A stretch of DNA of 64,000 nt, taken from positions 4,340,001-4,404,000 of the forward strand of contig CP021237.1 of assembly GCA_002151545.1 (NCBI GenBank), written 5' to 3'. Below, one piece after another: positions 24,907 to 33,772 of this stretch; the stretch's first letter is position 1; every line of letters starts with the position of its first letter. The position numbers and the translations under genes are program-made. This DNA is from Sphingobacteriaceae bacterium GW460-11-11-14-LB5. GTDB taxonomy: Bacteria > Bacteroidota > Bacteroidia > Sphingobacteriales > Sphingobacteriaceae. The notes under the pieces are model-generated. The model was not told the origin of the DNA, did no database searches, and worked only from the letters and a program-made list of their open reading frames with translations.

Positions 24907-25425
24907 ATGATCAACTTCCTTGATATATCTTATTTGCAATCAGGTAACGAAAGGCAACAGAAGGCCTATCAGGTTTTAACTGATAAGCAGGTTTTAGAAA
25001 AACTTTCGCCCTATCATCCTATAGTAGTTGGTACCATTCCAATCAATATCGATATCGAAAACAGCGATCTGGATGTTATTTGCCAGGTTTCCAATAAAGA
25101 TGAATTTATTGTTCATGTAAATACGCTGTTTGGCAATGAAAAAGATTTTTCCATTTCCGAAAGCACTAATTTTGAAGCCGTTAAAGCAAATTTTATCATC
25201 GATGGATTAGAGATAGAGTTATTCGGGCAAAACACGCCTACAAAGCAGCAAAATGCCTACTGCCACATGCTTATCGAACACAAATTACTCTTAGAAAAAG
25301 GCGAAGAATTTAGGCAGGAAATTATTGCTTTAAAAAAACAAGGTTATAAAACCGAACCAGCTTTTGCAAAATTACTGGAGATTGAGGGAGATGCTTATGA
25401 GGCATTACTGAAACTGGATTCTTAG
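24907..25425 (+). CDS. DUF4269 nucleotidyltransferase-fold protein
   Basis: The 172-residue protein matches DUF4269 style: HPIVVGTIPINIDIENSDLDVICQ holds a GT...DSDLD pattern like the catalytic GS..D.D of nucleotidyltransferase-fold proteins, followed by IDGLEIELFGQ with a third acidic position. The C-terminal helices (AYCHMLIEHKLLLEKGEEF) complete the domain. DUF4269 proteins are small, stand-alone and uncharacterised; they may be minimal nucleotidyltransferases. It follows the repeat-rich spacer after the IS and is monocistronic. Confidence 0.85.
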   Translation: MINFLDISYLQSGNERQQKAYQVLTDKQVLEKLSPYHPIVVGTIPINIDIENSDLDVICQVSNKDEFIVHVNTLFGNEKDFSISESTNFEAVKANFIIDGLEIELFGQNTPTKQQNAYCHMLIEHKLLLEKGEEFRQEIIALKKQGYKTEPAFAKLLEIEGDAYEALLKLDS

Positions 25426-25457
25426 CGAGATGTTAGGTCTAGCCGTGAGAAAATCAG

Positions 25458-25540
25458 TCGTCATCTCGACCGGAGCAACGCGGAGTGGAGAGATCTTTGG
25501 GCCAGGTTAAAAGACCGCTCCACTGCGGTTGAGATGACGA
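25458..25540. repeat. Intergenic hairpin repeat (CGTCATCTCGACCG type)
   Basis: TCGTCATCTCGACCG (25458-25472) and its near complement CGGTTGAGATGACGA (25526-25540) bracket a second inner pair GCGGAGTGGAG/CTCCACTGC and GATCTTT. The result is an 83-nt hairpin-like element in the spacer, of a kind often repeated in related genomes. Confidence 0.65.
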
Positions 25541-25661
25541 TTTATCTTAACCTATTACCCAGCTCCTTTGTTTTTTTAAAACTGATCGTTCAGCAAGACA
25601 ACCATCACTACGGTTTTCCAATTTTTTAAAATATATTTGGAATACAAAAACCAAATATATC

Positions 25662-26342
25662 ATGAAACTCTACTCCGCCTTTTTACTGCTCCTGATCATG
25701 AGCAACTCCGCATTTGCACAAAAAAGCCTTTTTAACGGAAAAAATCTAAGTGGCTGGCATGTAGATGTACCTGCAATGGACAAAAAGCCTGATACCGTTA
25801 ATCCGTTTATTGTACGCAATGGGATGCTGGTAAGTTTAGGCACACCAGGCGGACATTTAATAACCGATAAAATTTATAAAAATTATCAATTAACCGTACA
25901 ATACCGTTTTGCCGGAAAACCAGGTAATTGTGGCGTTTTAGTCCATGCTTCAACGCCAAGGGCGCTATATGGTATGTTTCCAAAATCGCTGGAAGTACAG
26001 ATGCAACATACAGATGCCGGCGATTTCTGGTGTATTGAAGAAGATATTACCGTACCCGATATGGTTACCAGGCGCGGACCTCAGGAAAACTGGGGCGTAA
26101 ACGGCGATAAACTCCGCCGGATTAAAAATTTAACCGATGGCAGCGAAAAACCGCTTGGCGAATGGAATACCATGGTTATTCAATGTTTAAATAACGAAGT
26201 TAAAGTGTGGGTAAACGACACTTTGGTAAACTATGGCACAAACTGCACGGTTAACAGCGGCCAGATTGCATTACAGGCAGAAGGTAGCGAAGTAGAATTT
26301 AAACAATTGGATTTAAAACCAATTAAAGCGCTGTCTAAATAA
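25662..26342 (+). CDS. DUF1080 secreted protein (3-keto-disaccharide hydrolase-like)
   Basis: The 226-residue protein has a signal peptide (cleavage after SAFAQ near residue 20) and one DUF1080 jelly-roll domain: SLFNGKNLSGWHVD at the N-terminus, YQLTVQYRFAGKPGNCGVLVH in the middle, EVQMQHTDAGDFW, and GEWNTMVIQC...VKVWVNDTLV...GQIALQAEGSEVEF at the end. Several members hydrolyse 3-keto-glycosides; the catalytic assignment here is by family only. It is probably periplasmic and stands alone. Confidence 0.88.
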   Translation: MKLYSAFLLLLIMSNSAFAQKSLFNGKNLSGWHVDVPAMDKKPDTVNPFIVRNGMLVSLGTPGGHLITDKIYKNYQLTVQYRFAGKPGNCGVLVHASTPRALYGMFPKSLEVQMQHTDAGDFWCIEEDITVPDMVTRRGPQENWGVNGDKLRRIKNLTDGSEKPLGEWNTMVIQCLNNEVKVWVNDTLVNYGTNCTVNSGQIALQAEGSEVEFKQLDLKPIKALSK

Positions 26343-26353
26343 AAAGAAACTGT

Positions 26354-26402
26354 TAGTCGGGATTTGCAATCCCGACTATCGGGCTAAGGATTTTTAATCC
26401 TT
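26354..26402. repeat. Two adjacent short-loop palindromes
   Basis: TAGTCGGGATT-TGC-AATCCCGACTA (26354-26378, perfect 11-bp arms) is followed by AAGGATT-TTT-AATCCTT (26386-26402). They share 3-nt loops and GGGATT/GGATT arms and may be REP family members. They lie 12 bases after the DUF1080 gene. Confidence 0.65.
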
Positions 26403-26492
26403 GGGAAATGGATTTCTTAACATAACAGTAAAACAGGTTGTAAATCTAAAGAACGGTTGATCCAGGTTACAAATCCTGAACCACAAATGAAC

Positions 26493-26852
26493 TCAATCTT
26501 TAAACAACAGACAGATCAAATAACCGACAAAATAGGCTAGTAAATCATAATAACTAAAAGAAGTTCCTAAAACAATACGCATCAACTTATTATGCTCCAG
26601 GCCCAGCCAGGTAACATAATTTGCCTTTTGCAAAAACTCAATTGCGAAAGAAAAAATTAAGACGCCTAATGCCAACAACTTGTTATTGGTTTTCAGAAAA
26701 ACCCTAAAAAAGGCATAAATCAAAACCACAACCAATACGTCGCCGCCAAAAGGGCGTATAATGGCATCATCAAGGTATTTGCCAATTAAGATTTCCGTAA
26801 TAAAAATCGCCATGAAAATCAGGAGAAACTTTAAGCTAAACGTTAATTTCAT
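26493..26852 (-). CDS. DUF2809 membrane protein
   Basis: The 119-residue protein has four predicted hydrophobic helices and matches DUF2809 style: an early FITEILIGKYLDD, central FGGDVLVVVLIYAFFR, and the pair EFLQKANYVTWLGLEHNKLMRIVLGTSFSYYDLLAYFVGY with conserved Asp and Tyr. DUF2809 proteins are small VanZ-like membrane proteins of unknown role. It is the only gene between the DUF1080 gene and sucB on its strand. Confidence 0.85.
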   Translation of the reverse strand: MKLTFSLKFLLIFMAIFITEILIGKYLDDAIIRPFGGDVLVVVLIYAFFRVFLKTNNKLLALGVLIFSFAIEFLQKANYVTWLGLEHNKLMRIVLGTSFSYYDLLAYFVGYLICLLFKD

Positions 26853-26861
26853 TTTTGAGTA

Positions 26862-26916
26862 TAAAAAAAGAAGTCAAGTTTTTTATAGCACACCGGCCAT
26901 TAAAACTTGACTTCTT
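26862..26916 (-). terminator. Intrinsic terminator of sucA-sucB
   Basis: On the minus strand AAGAAGTCAAGTTTT (15 bp; 26902-26916 with 26868-26882) pairs across a 19-nt loop and is followed by a seven-T run (26863-26869). It lies about 50 bases after the sucB stop. Confidence 0.8.
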
Positions 26917-26965
26917 TATCTTGACTTTCTATAAAGATCTAAGTCCCCTTTAGGGGATTTAGGGG

Positions 26966-28207
26966 TTAAATGCCTAATAACAATCTAGCCGGATCTTCTA
27001 ACAATTGTTTCACACGTACCAGGAAACCAACCGACTCACGTCCATCGATAATTCTGTGATCGTAAGATAAAGCAACATACATCATCGGACGGATTACCAC
27101 CTCACCTTTTTCAGCTACCGGGCGCTCAACAATATTGTGCATGCCTAAAATAGCCGATTGTGGCGCATTAATAATTGGAGTCGACATCATTGAACCAAAT
27201 ACACCACCATTAGTGATGGTAAAGGTTCCACCAGTCATTTCTTCGATGGTTAATTTGCTATCACGTGCTTTTAAAGCCAGTTCTAACACCGATTTTTCAA
27301 TCTGCGCTAAAGTCATGCTTTCTGCATTACGGATTACCGGAACCACCAAACCTTTTGGAGCTGAAACCGCAATCGAAATATCAGCGAAATCGTTGTAAAC
27401 CAACTCTTCACCTTCAATACGGCCATTAACCGCAGGGAAGTCTTTTAAAGCTTCGGTAACTGCTTTAGTGAAAAAGCTCATGAAACCTAAACCAACACCA
27501 AATTTTTCTTTAAACTGATCTTTATATTTTCCGCGTAAATCCATAATTGGTTTCATGTTAACCTCGTTAAAAGTGGTTAACATTGCGGTTTCATTTTTCA
27601 CAGCAACTAAACGTTTTGCAACGGTTCTACGCAGTGGAGACATTTTCTCACGACGCTCGCCGCGGCTACCTGCAGGGGCAGCAGCTACAACAGGAGCACT
27701 TGCTTTAGGCGCTTCAGGTTTTTTACCAGCTTCTGCTTTAACCGCATCATCTTTGGTAATACGACCATCAACACCAGTACCTTTTACAGCGCTGGCTTCG
27801 ATTCCTTTTTCTGCCAGAATTTTACCAGCCGCAGGAGAAGGAGTTCCTGTAGCGTAAGAGTCTTTAGTCGCAAGTCCTGAGTCTTGAGTCTTAGGTGCTT
27901 CAGCTACCGCAGCCGGAGCTTGTGCATCAGACTTCGGACTTTCGGCTTCGGGCTTCGGACTAGCAGCTGCACCACCATCTTCAATTTTACAAACTACTGC
28001 ACCAATGGCTAGGGTATCGCCTTCGGCTGCTATGGTTTTTAAAGTTCCAGCTTGTTCTGCCGTTAATTCGAATGTAGCTTTATCCGATTCTAATTCGGCA
28101 ATAACTTCATCCATTTCAACAACATCGCCATCGTTTTTTATCCATCTTGATAAAACAACTTCGGTTATCGATTCACCAACAGGTGGAACTTTTATCTCTA
28201 AACTCAT
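26966..28207 (-). CDS. sucB: 2-oxoglutarate dehydrogenase E2, dihydrolipoyllysine succinyltransferase
   Basis: The 413-residue E2 subunit (also odhB) transfers the succinyl group from lipoamide to CoA in the TCA cycle. The lipoyl domain spans residues 1-78 with lipoyl-lysine 43 in ESDKATF. The peripheral-subunit-binding domain is at about 127-162 (PSPAAGKILAEKGI...GTGVDGRITKDD). The catalytic core is C-terminal with His384 and Asp388 in SYDHRIIDGR. The linker at about 83-118 is not the usual Ala-Pro type; its DNA is two 7-nt-period tracts (27856-27897 and 27927-27961) encoding runs such as SPKPEAESPKSD and KTQDSGLATKDS. It follows sucA by 89 bases. Confidence 0.95.
   Translation of the reverse strand: MSLEIKVPPVGESITEVVLSRWIKNDGDVVEMDEVIAELESDKATFELTAEQAGTLKTIAAEGDTLAIGAVVCKIEDGGAAASPKPEAESPKSDAQAPAAVAEAPKTQDSGLATKDSYATGTPSPAAGKILAEKGIEASAVKGTGVDGRITKDDAVKAEAGKKPEAPKASAPVVAAAPAGSRGERREKMSPLRRTVAKRLVAVKNETAMLTTFNEVNMKPIMDLRGKYKDQFKEKFGVGLGFMSFFTKAVTEALKDFPAVNGRIEGEELVYNDFADISIAVSAPKGLVVPVIRNAESMTLAQIEKSVLELALKARDSKLTIEEMTGGTFTITNGGVFGSMMSTPIINAPQSAILGMHNIVERPVAEKGEVVIRPMMYVALSYDHRIIDGRESVGFLVRVKQLLEDPARLLLGI
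27856..27897. repeat. Heptad DNA tract inside sucB linker (first)
   Basis: Six consecutive 7-mers on the plus strand: AAGAGTC, TTTAGTC, GCAAGTC, CTGAGTC, TTGAGTC, TTAGGTG, with consensus NNNAGTC for the first five. On the coding strand they read as GACT-containing heptads encoding residues about 104-118 of SucB. Confidence 0.8.
27927..27961. repeat. Heptad DNA tract inside sucB linker (second)
   Basis: Five 7-mers: TCAGACT, TCGGACT, TTCGGCT, TCGGGCT, TCGGACT, encoding SucB residues about 83-94. The same heptad (AGTCYGA on the complement) forms the intergenic tract at 60667-60701. Confidence 0.85.
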
Positions 28208-28233
28208 AATGTAATATATATCTTATTATCTTC

Positions 28234-28289
28234 TAATGATCAAATTTCAATAATCAATTATCAAACGCTATGCTTCAAACGCTTAGCGC
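28234..28289. repeat. Heptad DNA tract in sucA-sucB spacer
   Basis: Eight 7-mers: TAATGAT, CAAATTT, CAATAAT, CAATTAT, CAAACGC, TATGCTT, CAAACGC, TTAGCGC; five of eight begin with CAA. It fills most of the 89-bp spacer between sucA and sucB. Confidence 0.75.
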
Positions 28290-28296
28290 AATGCAC

Positions 28297-31092
28297 CTAA
28301 TCGATCTGCACTAATTTTTTGGTTGCTTTTTTGGCGATATCCTTTACATCTTCCGTTACCGAAATCTCTAAAGCTTTTGCTAAAATATAAGCCTGCTGGT
28401 TGGAATGTTGTTTTGCAAAACCTGTTGCAGTACTGCTACTCTCTCTTCTCGAAATTACATCAATACCTTTCAATGCTGTTTTGTATAACCTGCGGAATAA
28501 ATATGGCCATGCGCCCATGTTTTCTGGCTCTTCTTGTACCCAGAAAATTTCTTTAGCATTTTTATATTTCTTCTGGATGGCTTCCATCTGATCAACCGGA
28601 GTTGGATACAATTGCTCCACACGAACCAGGGCTACGTGTTTCAATTTATCAGCCTGTTGTTTCTCCAATAATTCGTAGTAAATTTTACCGCTACAGAAAA
28701 CAATACGCGTTACATCTGCAACTTTAACATTTACATCGTCAATTACTTCTTTAAAACCACCTTCGGTAAATTCTTCTAATTTAGAAACACAAGCCGGGTG
28801 GCGCAATAAACTTTTTGGTGTAAATACAACCAATGGTTTACGGAAATCGCGTTTAAACTGACGGCGTAATACGTGGAAAAAGTTAGCCGGAGTGGTACAG
28901 TTGGTTACCTGCATGTTATAATCGGCACAAAGCTCCATAAAACGCTCAATACGTGCTGATGAGTGTTCTGGTCCCTGACCTTCGTAACCGTGAGGCAATA
29001 ACATCACCAAACCGTTTTCGCGTTGCCATTTGGTTTCAGCACTTGCGATATATTGATCGACAACAATTTGCGCGCCGTTAAAGAAATCGCCAAACTGTGC
29101 TTCCCAGATGGTTAATGCATTTGGATTTGCCATGGCATAACCATATTCAAAACCTAAAACACCATACTCTGATAAGTGCGAATTGTAAATATCAAAAGCA
29201 GCCTGTTGATCTGAAATGTTTGCCAACGGTACATATTCTTCCTCACTATCCTCCAGGGTTAATACCGCATGACGGTGAGAGAATGTTCCTCTTTCTACAT
29301 CCTGACCGCTTAAACGAACACGTTTACCTTCTGACAACAAAGTACCATAAGCCAGCTGCTCGCCCATTGCCCAGTCGAAAACATTGGTTTCGTTAACCAT
29401 TTTGCCGCGTTCAGCAAATAGTTTTTCGATTTTTTTGAAGAACTTTTTATTTGATGGTAAAGCCGTAATGCGTTTACCAATTTCCAGTAAAGTCGATTTT
29501 TTAACTGCAGTAACCGGAGAAGATTCGAAATCTTTAGGTGTAGCCATACGCAAATCTGCCCATGCACCACCAAATTTAACTTCGGCATTACCCGCCACAA
29601 ATTCTTTAGCTTCGTTTAAACGCTCCTGCAAAATACCACGGAAATCCTTTTCCATTTCTTTTGCCAAACCCGCTTCCAGCTTACCTTCTTTGGTTAACTG
29701 ATCGATATAAATTTCCCTTGGATTAGGGTGTTTTTCGATTGTTTTGTATAATAATGGCTGCGTGAATTTAGGCTCATCAGACTCATTGTGACCGAAACGA
29801 CGGTAGCAAAGAATATCAATAAAAACATCGTTTTTATATTTCTGACGGTATTCCATGGCCAGGTTAATGGCATAAACCAAAGCCTCAGGATCATCACCAT
29901 TGACGTGGAAAACCGGAGATAAGGTTACTTTAGCAATATCGGTACAATAGGTACTGGTACGGGCATCTTTATAATTAGTCGTAAAACCAATCTGGTTATT
30001 AATCACCAAATGGATCGTTCCACCGGTTTTATAACCTTCAAGACCTGCCATCTGAATTACTTCGTAAACGATACCTTGTCCGGCAACTGATGCATCACCA
30101 TGAATCAAAATCGGTGCTAAACGACTGTTATCGCCACCGTATTTGAAATCGATTTTCGAGCGGCTCATGCCTTCTACCACACCATCAACCGTTTCTAAGT
30201 GTGATGGGTTAGGACATAAACTTAAGTGAACACTTTTGCCCGAAACGGTAGTTACATCTGTTGAATAACCTAAGTGGTATTTTACATCACCACCAAATGG
30301 GGTATCCGGATTGTAGCTTTTACCTTCGAACTCAGCAAAAATATCTTTATATGTTTTTTGCATGATATTGGCCAGCACGTTCAAACGACCGCGGTGTGCC
30401 ATACCAATTACAAATTCTTCGATACCCAGTTCAGCACCTTTTTCGATTACTGAATCTAAAGCCGGGATTAAAGCTTCTGCACCTTCTAATGAAAAACGTT
30501 TCTGGCCCAAGAATTTTGTGCCTAAGAAATTTTCGAAACTTACCGCTTCGTTTAATTTCCGGAGAATACGTTTTTTCTCATCGATGGAGAAATTAGGGGT
30601 ATTACGTGCACTTTCCATTTTTTGCTGAATCCAGTTCAGCACTTCAGGTGTACGTAAAAATTTATATTCTGCACCGATTGAGTGTGCGTAGGTTTGTTTT
30701 AAAAAGGCTACAATATCTTTCAATTTTGCTGCACCGATACCAATCTCCACACCAGAGTTGAAAACGGTTTCTAAATCGGCATCCGACAATCCAAAATTTG
30801 CAAGATCTAATGTTGGCAAATGTTTACGTCTTTCGCGAACCGGATTGGTGTGCGTAAACAAGTGACCGCGGCTACGATAGCCATCAATCAGGTTTAAAAC
30901 ATTAACCTCTTTTAGAAATTGTTCAGGAGTTTCTGCGGTTACCGTAGGGGCTTCCGATCCTCTTCCAAAATCGAAACCTTCGAAAAATTTTTGCCAGCCA
31001 AATTCAACAGACTCAGGATCTTGTTGATATGATTGATATAAAGATTCTATATATTCGGCGTTTGCGCCATTAAGATAAGATAATTTATCCAT
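28297..31092 (-). CDS. sucA: 2-oxoglutarate dehydrogenase E1 component
   Basis: The 931-residue thiamine-diphosphate enzyme (also odhA) decarboxylates 2-oxoglutarate and reductively succinylates the E2 lipoyl arm. The N-terminal helix typical for SucA (LNGANAEYIESLYQSYQQDPESV), the catalytic His-containing HRGRLN, the ThDP-binding GDAS...N region (HGDASVAGQG, HLVINNQIGFTT), and the transketolase-like pyrimidine domain (ANISDQQAAF, LLPHGYEGQGPEHSSAR) are all seen. Length is usual for 900-950. It is the first gene of the sucA-sucB pair; a TAATTTTG -7 box lies 26 bases upstream. The E3 subunit is not in the window. Confidence 0.97.
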   Translation of the reverse strand: MDKLSYLNGANAEYIESLYQSYQQDPESVEFGWQKFFEGFDFGRGSEAPTVTAETPEQFLKEVNVLNLIDGYRSRGHLFTHTNPVRERRKHLPTLDLANFGLSDADLETVFNSGVEIGIGAAKLKDIVAFLKQTYAHSIGAEYKFLRTPEVLNWIQQKMESARNTPNFSIDEKKRILRKLNEAVSFENFLGTKFLGQKRFSLEGAEALIPALDSVIEKGAELGIEEFVIGMAHRGRLNVLANIMQKTYKDIFAEFEGKSYNPDTPFGGDVKYHLGYSTDVTTVSGKSVHLSLCPNPSHLETVDGVVEGMSRSKIDFKYGGDNSRLAPILIHGDASVAGQGIVYEVIQMAGLEGYKTGGTIHLVINNQIGFTTNYKDARTSTYCTDIAKVTLSPVFHVNGDDPEALVYAINLAMEYRQKYKNDVFIDILCYRRFGHNESDEPKFTQPLLYKTIEKHPNPREIYIDQLTKEGKLEAGLAKEMEKDFRGILQERLNEAKEFVAGNAEVKFGGAWADLRMATPKDFESSPVTAVKKSTLLEIGKRITALPSNKKFFKKIEKLFAERGKMVNETNVFDWAMGEQLAYGTLLSEGKRVRLSGQDVERGTFSHRHAVLTLEDSEEEYVPLANISDQQAAFDIYNSHLSEYGVLGFEYGYAMANPNALTIWEAQFGDFFNGAQIVVDQYIASAETKWQRENGLVMLLPHGYEGQGPEHSSARIERFMELCADYNMQVTNCTTPANFFHVLRRQFKRDFRKPLVVFTPKSLLRHPACVSKLEEFTEGGFKEVIDDVNVKVADVTRIVFCSGKIYYELLEKQQADKLKHVALVRVEQLYPTPVDQMEAIQKKYKNAKEIFWVQEEPENMGAWPYLFRRLYKTALKGIDVISRRESSSTATGFAKQHSNQQAYILAKALEISVTEDVKDIAKKATKKLVQID

Positions 31093-31117
31093 TATTAACT
31101 GTTTACTATAAGCATTA

Positions 31118-31150
31118 CAAAATTAGAATTTTACCTTATATAAATGGCAA
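31118..31150 (-). promoter_or_regulatory. Candidate sucA promoter
   Basis: On the minus strand TAATTTTG (31125 to 31118) fits the Bacteroidota -7 consensus TAnnTTTG. A TTG lies 22 bases upstream (31148-31150), two to three bases wider than ideal. It lies 26 bases before the sucA ATG. Confidence 0.45.
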
Positions 31151-31259
31151 AAATCTCGATTAAAATAAATGAGCAGATTTTAAATTGAAGAATGAGAGAA
31201 TGGCACAACTTAACAGACAAAAAATGGGCAAACTTCGTTAAAATTTAATTACTTAAAAC

Positions 31260-31322
31260 GGCGTCATCCAATCCTTCCAAACCAGCTCACTCAACACTCC
31301 ATCATTCTACCATTCGATCCTT
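31260..31322. repeat. Degenerate heptad tract downstream of cryptochrome gene
   Basis: From 31288 the 7-mers are CACTCAA, CACTCCA, TCATTCT, ACCATTC, GATCCTT; the preceding bases (31260-31287) fit the period more loosely. On the far side, AGAATGA-like heptads at about 31185-31206 are the complement, so the two could pair. Confidence 0.5.
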
Positions 31323-31326
31323 ACAA

Positions 31327-32601
31327 TTATGATGCCCAGGTTAGGGAATAATTGCCTTTCGGATCGAGGTTTTTGATATTTTTATCCAGGTCGAAAACAC
31401 TTTTTGATTTCTGATCATTTCCTACACCAGCTACATTTGCCCAGTTCCCCCAATTACTTGCAGGGTTGTAATCAATCAGTTTTTCTTCAAAATATGCTGC
31501 ACCAAAAATCCAGCTTACTTCCAAATTATTAATCAGGTATAAAGCGGCAGTTTGTCTGGCGATATTCGAGATGAAACCGGTTTGATTTAACTCCGTCATC
31601 ACCGCATCTACAACAGCAAAACCTGTCTGCGCATTTTTCCATTTATTAAAATTATCTTGCTCATTCACTATGTCAATCAGTCCCTGGCTGCCAAATCCAT
31701 CCGGACTAAAAAATGTATTGCCGTATTTCTTAAACATGAAACGGAAATAATCTCTCCAAAGCAATCCCAATAAAATGTGATTAAACATGGCTTTGGTATT
31801 GGGCACACCTTCCATCTTTTTGATTTCCCAGTATACTTTTCGTGGTGACAAACTGCCCATGGCCAACCAGGCCGATAATTTTGAAGCCAGAATTAAATTC
31901 TTGGTTGTTGCAGCCTGTTGCATGGCTACAATCACTTTTTGGAGATGGGCCAAACCTTCGGCTTCGCCACCCACAAATTCAAAATCAGCACGCTGGTCTT
32001 TTTGCTGTGGCAAAAGATCAAGATCTGCTAACGATGGTAATATACCCCAATCAATCACCTCGGCAACGTTAATGCGGTCGGGCGCCAGGAAACAGGGCTT
32101 GATTATCGAATCGCGCTCAATTTTCTTTTTAAACTGGTTAAAAGCATCAGGAATATCCTTAATGGGAAAAGGTAAATCTTCCTTATTATATAGGGTATGA
32201 CCGATAAAATGTTTAAGGTTGATGCGTAATTTCCAAAGCGCATTTTCTACCAAAGTTGAAACATGCGTTTCTTCCCTTGCCACTTCACGGTGATGGTAAA
32301 CTTCGGTAATTTCATATTCCTGGGCAAGCTGAGGAATAATATCTTCGGGATTGCCTTCGGCGATAAGCAAATTACCACCAATTTGTTTTAAAGAATTGCG
32401 TAAACCTAAAACACTTTCTAAAATAAACTGTGCTCTAATATTACCTGTTTTTAACGTACCGTATTTGGTTTCGCCAAAAGAACGGCGATCGAGAATGTAA
32501 ACAGGCAAAATCGAATCAGATTTAGCAATCGCCTCGACCAGCATTTCGTTATCATGCAAGCGAAGATCATTTCTAAACCAGACTAAAATTTTTTTGGACA
32601 T
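31327..32601 (-). CDS. DASH-family cryptochrome
   Basis: The 424-residue flavoprotein belongs to the cryptochrome/photolyase superfamily, DASH branch, which repairs cyclobutane dimers in single-stranded DNA and may sense light. The N-terminal photolyase alpha/beta domain starts ILVWFRNDLRLHDNEML. The FAD-binding helical domain contains LSAWLAMGSLSPRKVYWEI, LLWRDYFRFMFKKYG, MTELNQTGFISNIARQ and SNWGNWANVAGVGND; the conserved Trp and Asn residues fit DASH members. It is divergent from the TIGR01777 gene; a well-formed Bacteroidota promoter lies upstream (32634-32663). Confidence 0.93.
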   Translation of the reverse strand: MSKKILVWFRNDLRLHDNEMLVEAIAKSDSILPVYILDRRSFGETKYGTLKTGNIRAQFILESVLGLRNSLKQIGGNLLIAEGNPEDIIPQLAQEYEITEVYHHREVAREETHVSTLVENALWKLRINLKHFIGHTLYNKEDLPFPIKDIPDAFNQFKKKIERDSIIKPCFLAPDRINVAEVIDWGILPSLADLDLLPQQKDQRADFEFVGGEAEGLAHLQKVIVAMQQAATTKNLILASKLSAWLAMGSLSPRKVYWEIKKMEGVPNTKAMFNHILLGLLWRDYFRFMFKKYGNTFFSPDGFGSQGLIDIVNEQDNFNKWKNAQTGFAVVDAVMTELNQTGFISNIARQTAALYLINNLEVSWIFGAAYFEEKLIDYNPASNWGNWANVAGVGNDQKSKSVFDLDKNIKNLDPKGNYSLTWAS

Positions 32602-32633
32602 CTTTTATCGAAAAGGGTGTAAGAACGCGTTTA

Positions 32634-32663
32634 CAAATTTATCTTATTTTTCCTCTTCATCAA
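32634..32663 (-). promoter_or_regulatory. Bacteroidota promoter of DASH cryptochrome gene
   Basis: The minus strand has TTG (32663-32661), a 19-base spacer and TAAATTTG (32641-32634), an exact match to TAnnTTTG with ideal spacing. Transcription should start near 32629, about 28 bases before the ATG. Confidence 0.75.
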
Positions 32664-32771
32664 ACCCCTAAATAATTCTTTACAAATAGGTAACAAAAGA
32701 ATTAGAACGGAATTAATATCGTTTTAAATGATACCATAAAAACCCTTTTGTATCTTTAGTGTTTTAAAAAG

Positions 32772-33674
32772 ATGGCAAAGAAGATTCTGATTACCGGGGC
32801 TACAGGACTTGTGGGTACTGAGCTGAAAAAACATTTGCTAAGTAAAGGTTACGAGGTGAATACACTTTCGCGAAAGAAAGACAACAATCCGAATAATTTT
32901 GTGTGGGATGTTTACAAAGGAACTATTGATGCGGATTGTTTGAATGGTGTAGATGCCATTATCCATTTAGCCGGAGAACCCGTTGCCGATAAAAAATGGA
33001 CCGATGAGCGCAAAAAACAGATCATTGATAGCCGCGTAAAATCGACAGAATTACTCTTTAAAACCATTAAATCTAAACCTGATCATCAGCTAAAATCTTT
33101 CATTTCTGCTTCGGCAGTTGGTTTTTATGGTGATTGTGGCGATGAAATTTTAACTGAAGAAAGTCCAAATGGTTACGGGTTTTTAGCTGAGTGCTGTAAA
33201 CTTTGGGAAGATGCCGTAGACCAGGGCAAAAAACTCAGCCTCCGGATTGTAAAACTCCGCACCGGGATTGTTTTAAGTAATCATGGCGGGGCTTTACCAC
33301 AGTTAGATAAACCGGTAAAGTTATTTACCGGAGCTGCTTTAGGTACAGGCAAACAATGGACGCCCTGGCTGCACATTGATGATATGGTAGAAATGTACAT
33401 CGAGGCACTGGAGAATCTTAAAATGGAGAATTGTTATAATGCCTGTGCCCCTTTTCCGGTAACCAATAAAGCCTTAACCAAAGCTATTGCCAAACGGCTG
33501 CACCGCCCTTTTTGGCCAATCAAAGTTCCGAAAAAGGCATTGGAATTGTTATTGGGCGAGCGCGTTGAAGCTGTTTTAATGAGCAACAATACCTCCGCAC
33601 AAAAAATTCTGGATGCAGGATTCAAATTCAAATTCACGCATCTGGGCCATGCCTTAAAAGATTTGTACAAGTAG
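32772..33674 (+). CDS. TIGR01777-family SDR oxidoreductase (YfcH-like)
   Basis: The 300-residue protein is an NAD(P)-binding extended-SDR-like oxidoreductase of the TIGR01777/YfcH group: ILITGATGLVG at residues 5-15, IIHLAGEPVADKKW near 65-78, SASAVGFYGD with an active-site region, and the C-terminal DUF1731-like FPIKVPK..LELLLGE. The reaction is unknown. It is often found beside photolyase genes in Bacteroidota and is here between a DASH cryptochrome (divergent) and a photolyase (98 bases downstream), suggesting a shared light or UV response. A TATCTTTA box lies just upstream. Confidence 0.9.
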   Translation: MAKKILITGATGLVGTELKKHLLSKGYEVNTLSRKKDNNPNNFVWDVYKGTIDADCLNGVDAIIHLAGEPVADKKWTDERKKQIIDSRVKSTELLFKTIKSKPDHQLKSFISASAVGFYGDCGDEILTEESPNGYGFLAECCKLWEDAVDQGKKLSLRIVKLRTGIVLSNHGGALPQLDKPVKLFTGAALGTGKQWTPWLHIDDMVEMYIEALENLKMENCYNACAPFPVTNKALTKAIAKRLHRPFWPIKVPKKALELLLGERVEAVLMSNNTSAQKILDAGFKFKFTHLGHALKDLYK

Positions 33675-33685
33675 GTAAATATCGT

Positions 33686-33745
33686 CATCTTGAATTTATT
33701 TCAGGATCTTTCCAGGATAGATGCTGAAACAAGTTCTGCATGACG
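33686..33745. repeat. Intergenic hairpin-like repeat (ATCTTGAA..GCATGACG type)
   Basis: CGTCATCTTGAATTTATTTCAGGATCTTT is followed by GATGCTGAAACAAGTTCTGCATGACG; the outer CGTCAT/ATGACG and inner TTGAA/TTCAG-type segments are complementary in part. This resembles other intergenic repeats such as that at 23172-23200 (CTGCTGAACCTGATTCAGCA). Confidence 0.45.
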
Positions 33746-33772
33746 TAATTAATTAATTTCTAATTCCCATCA

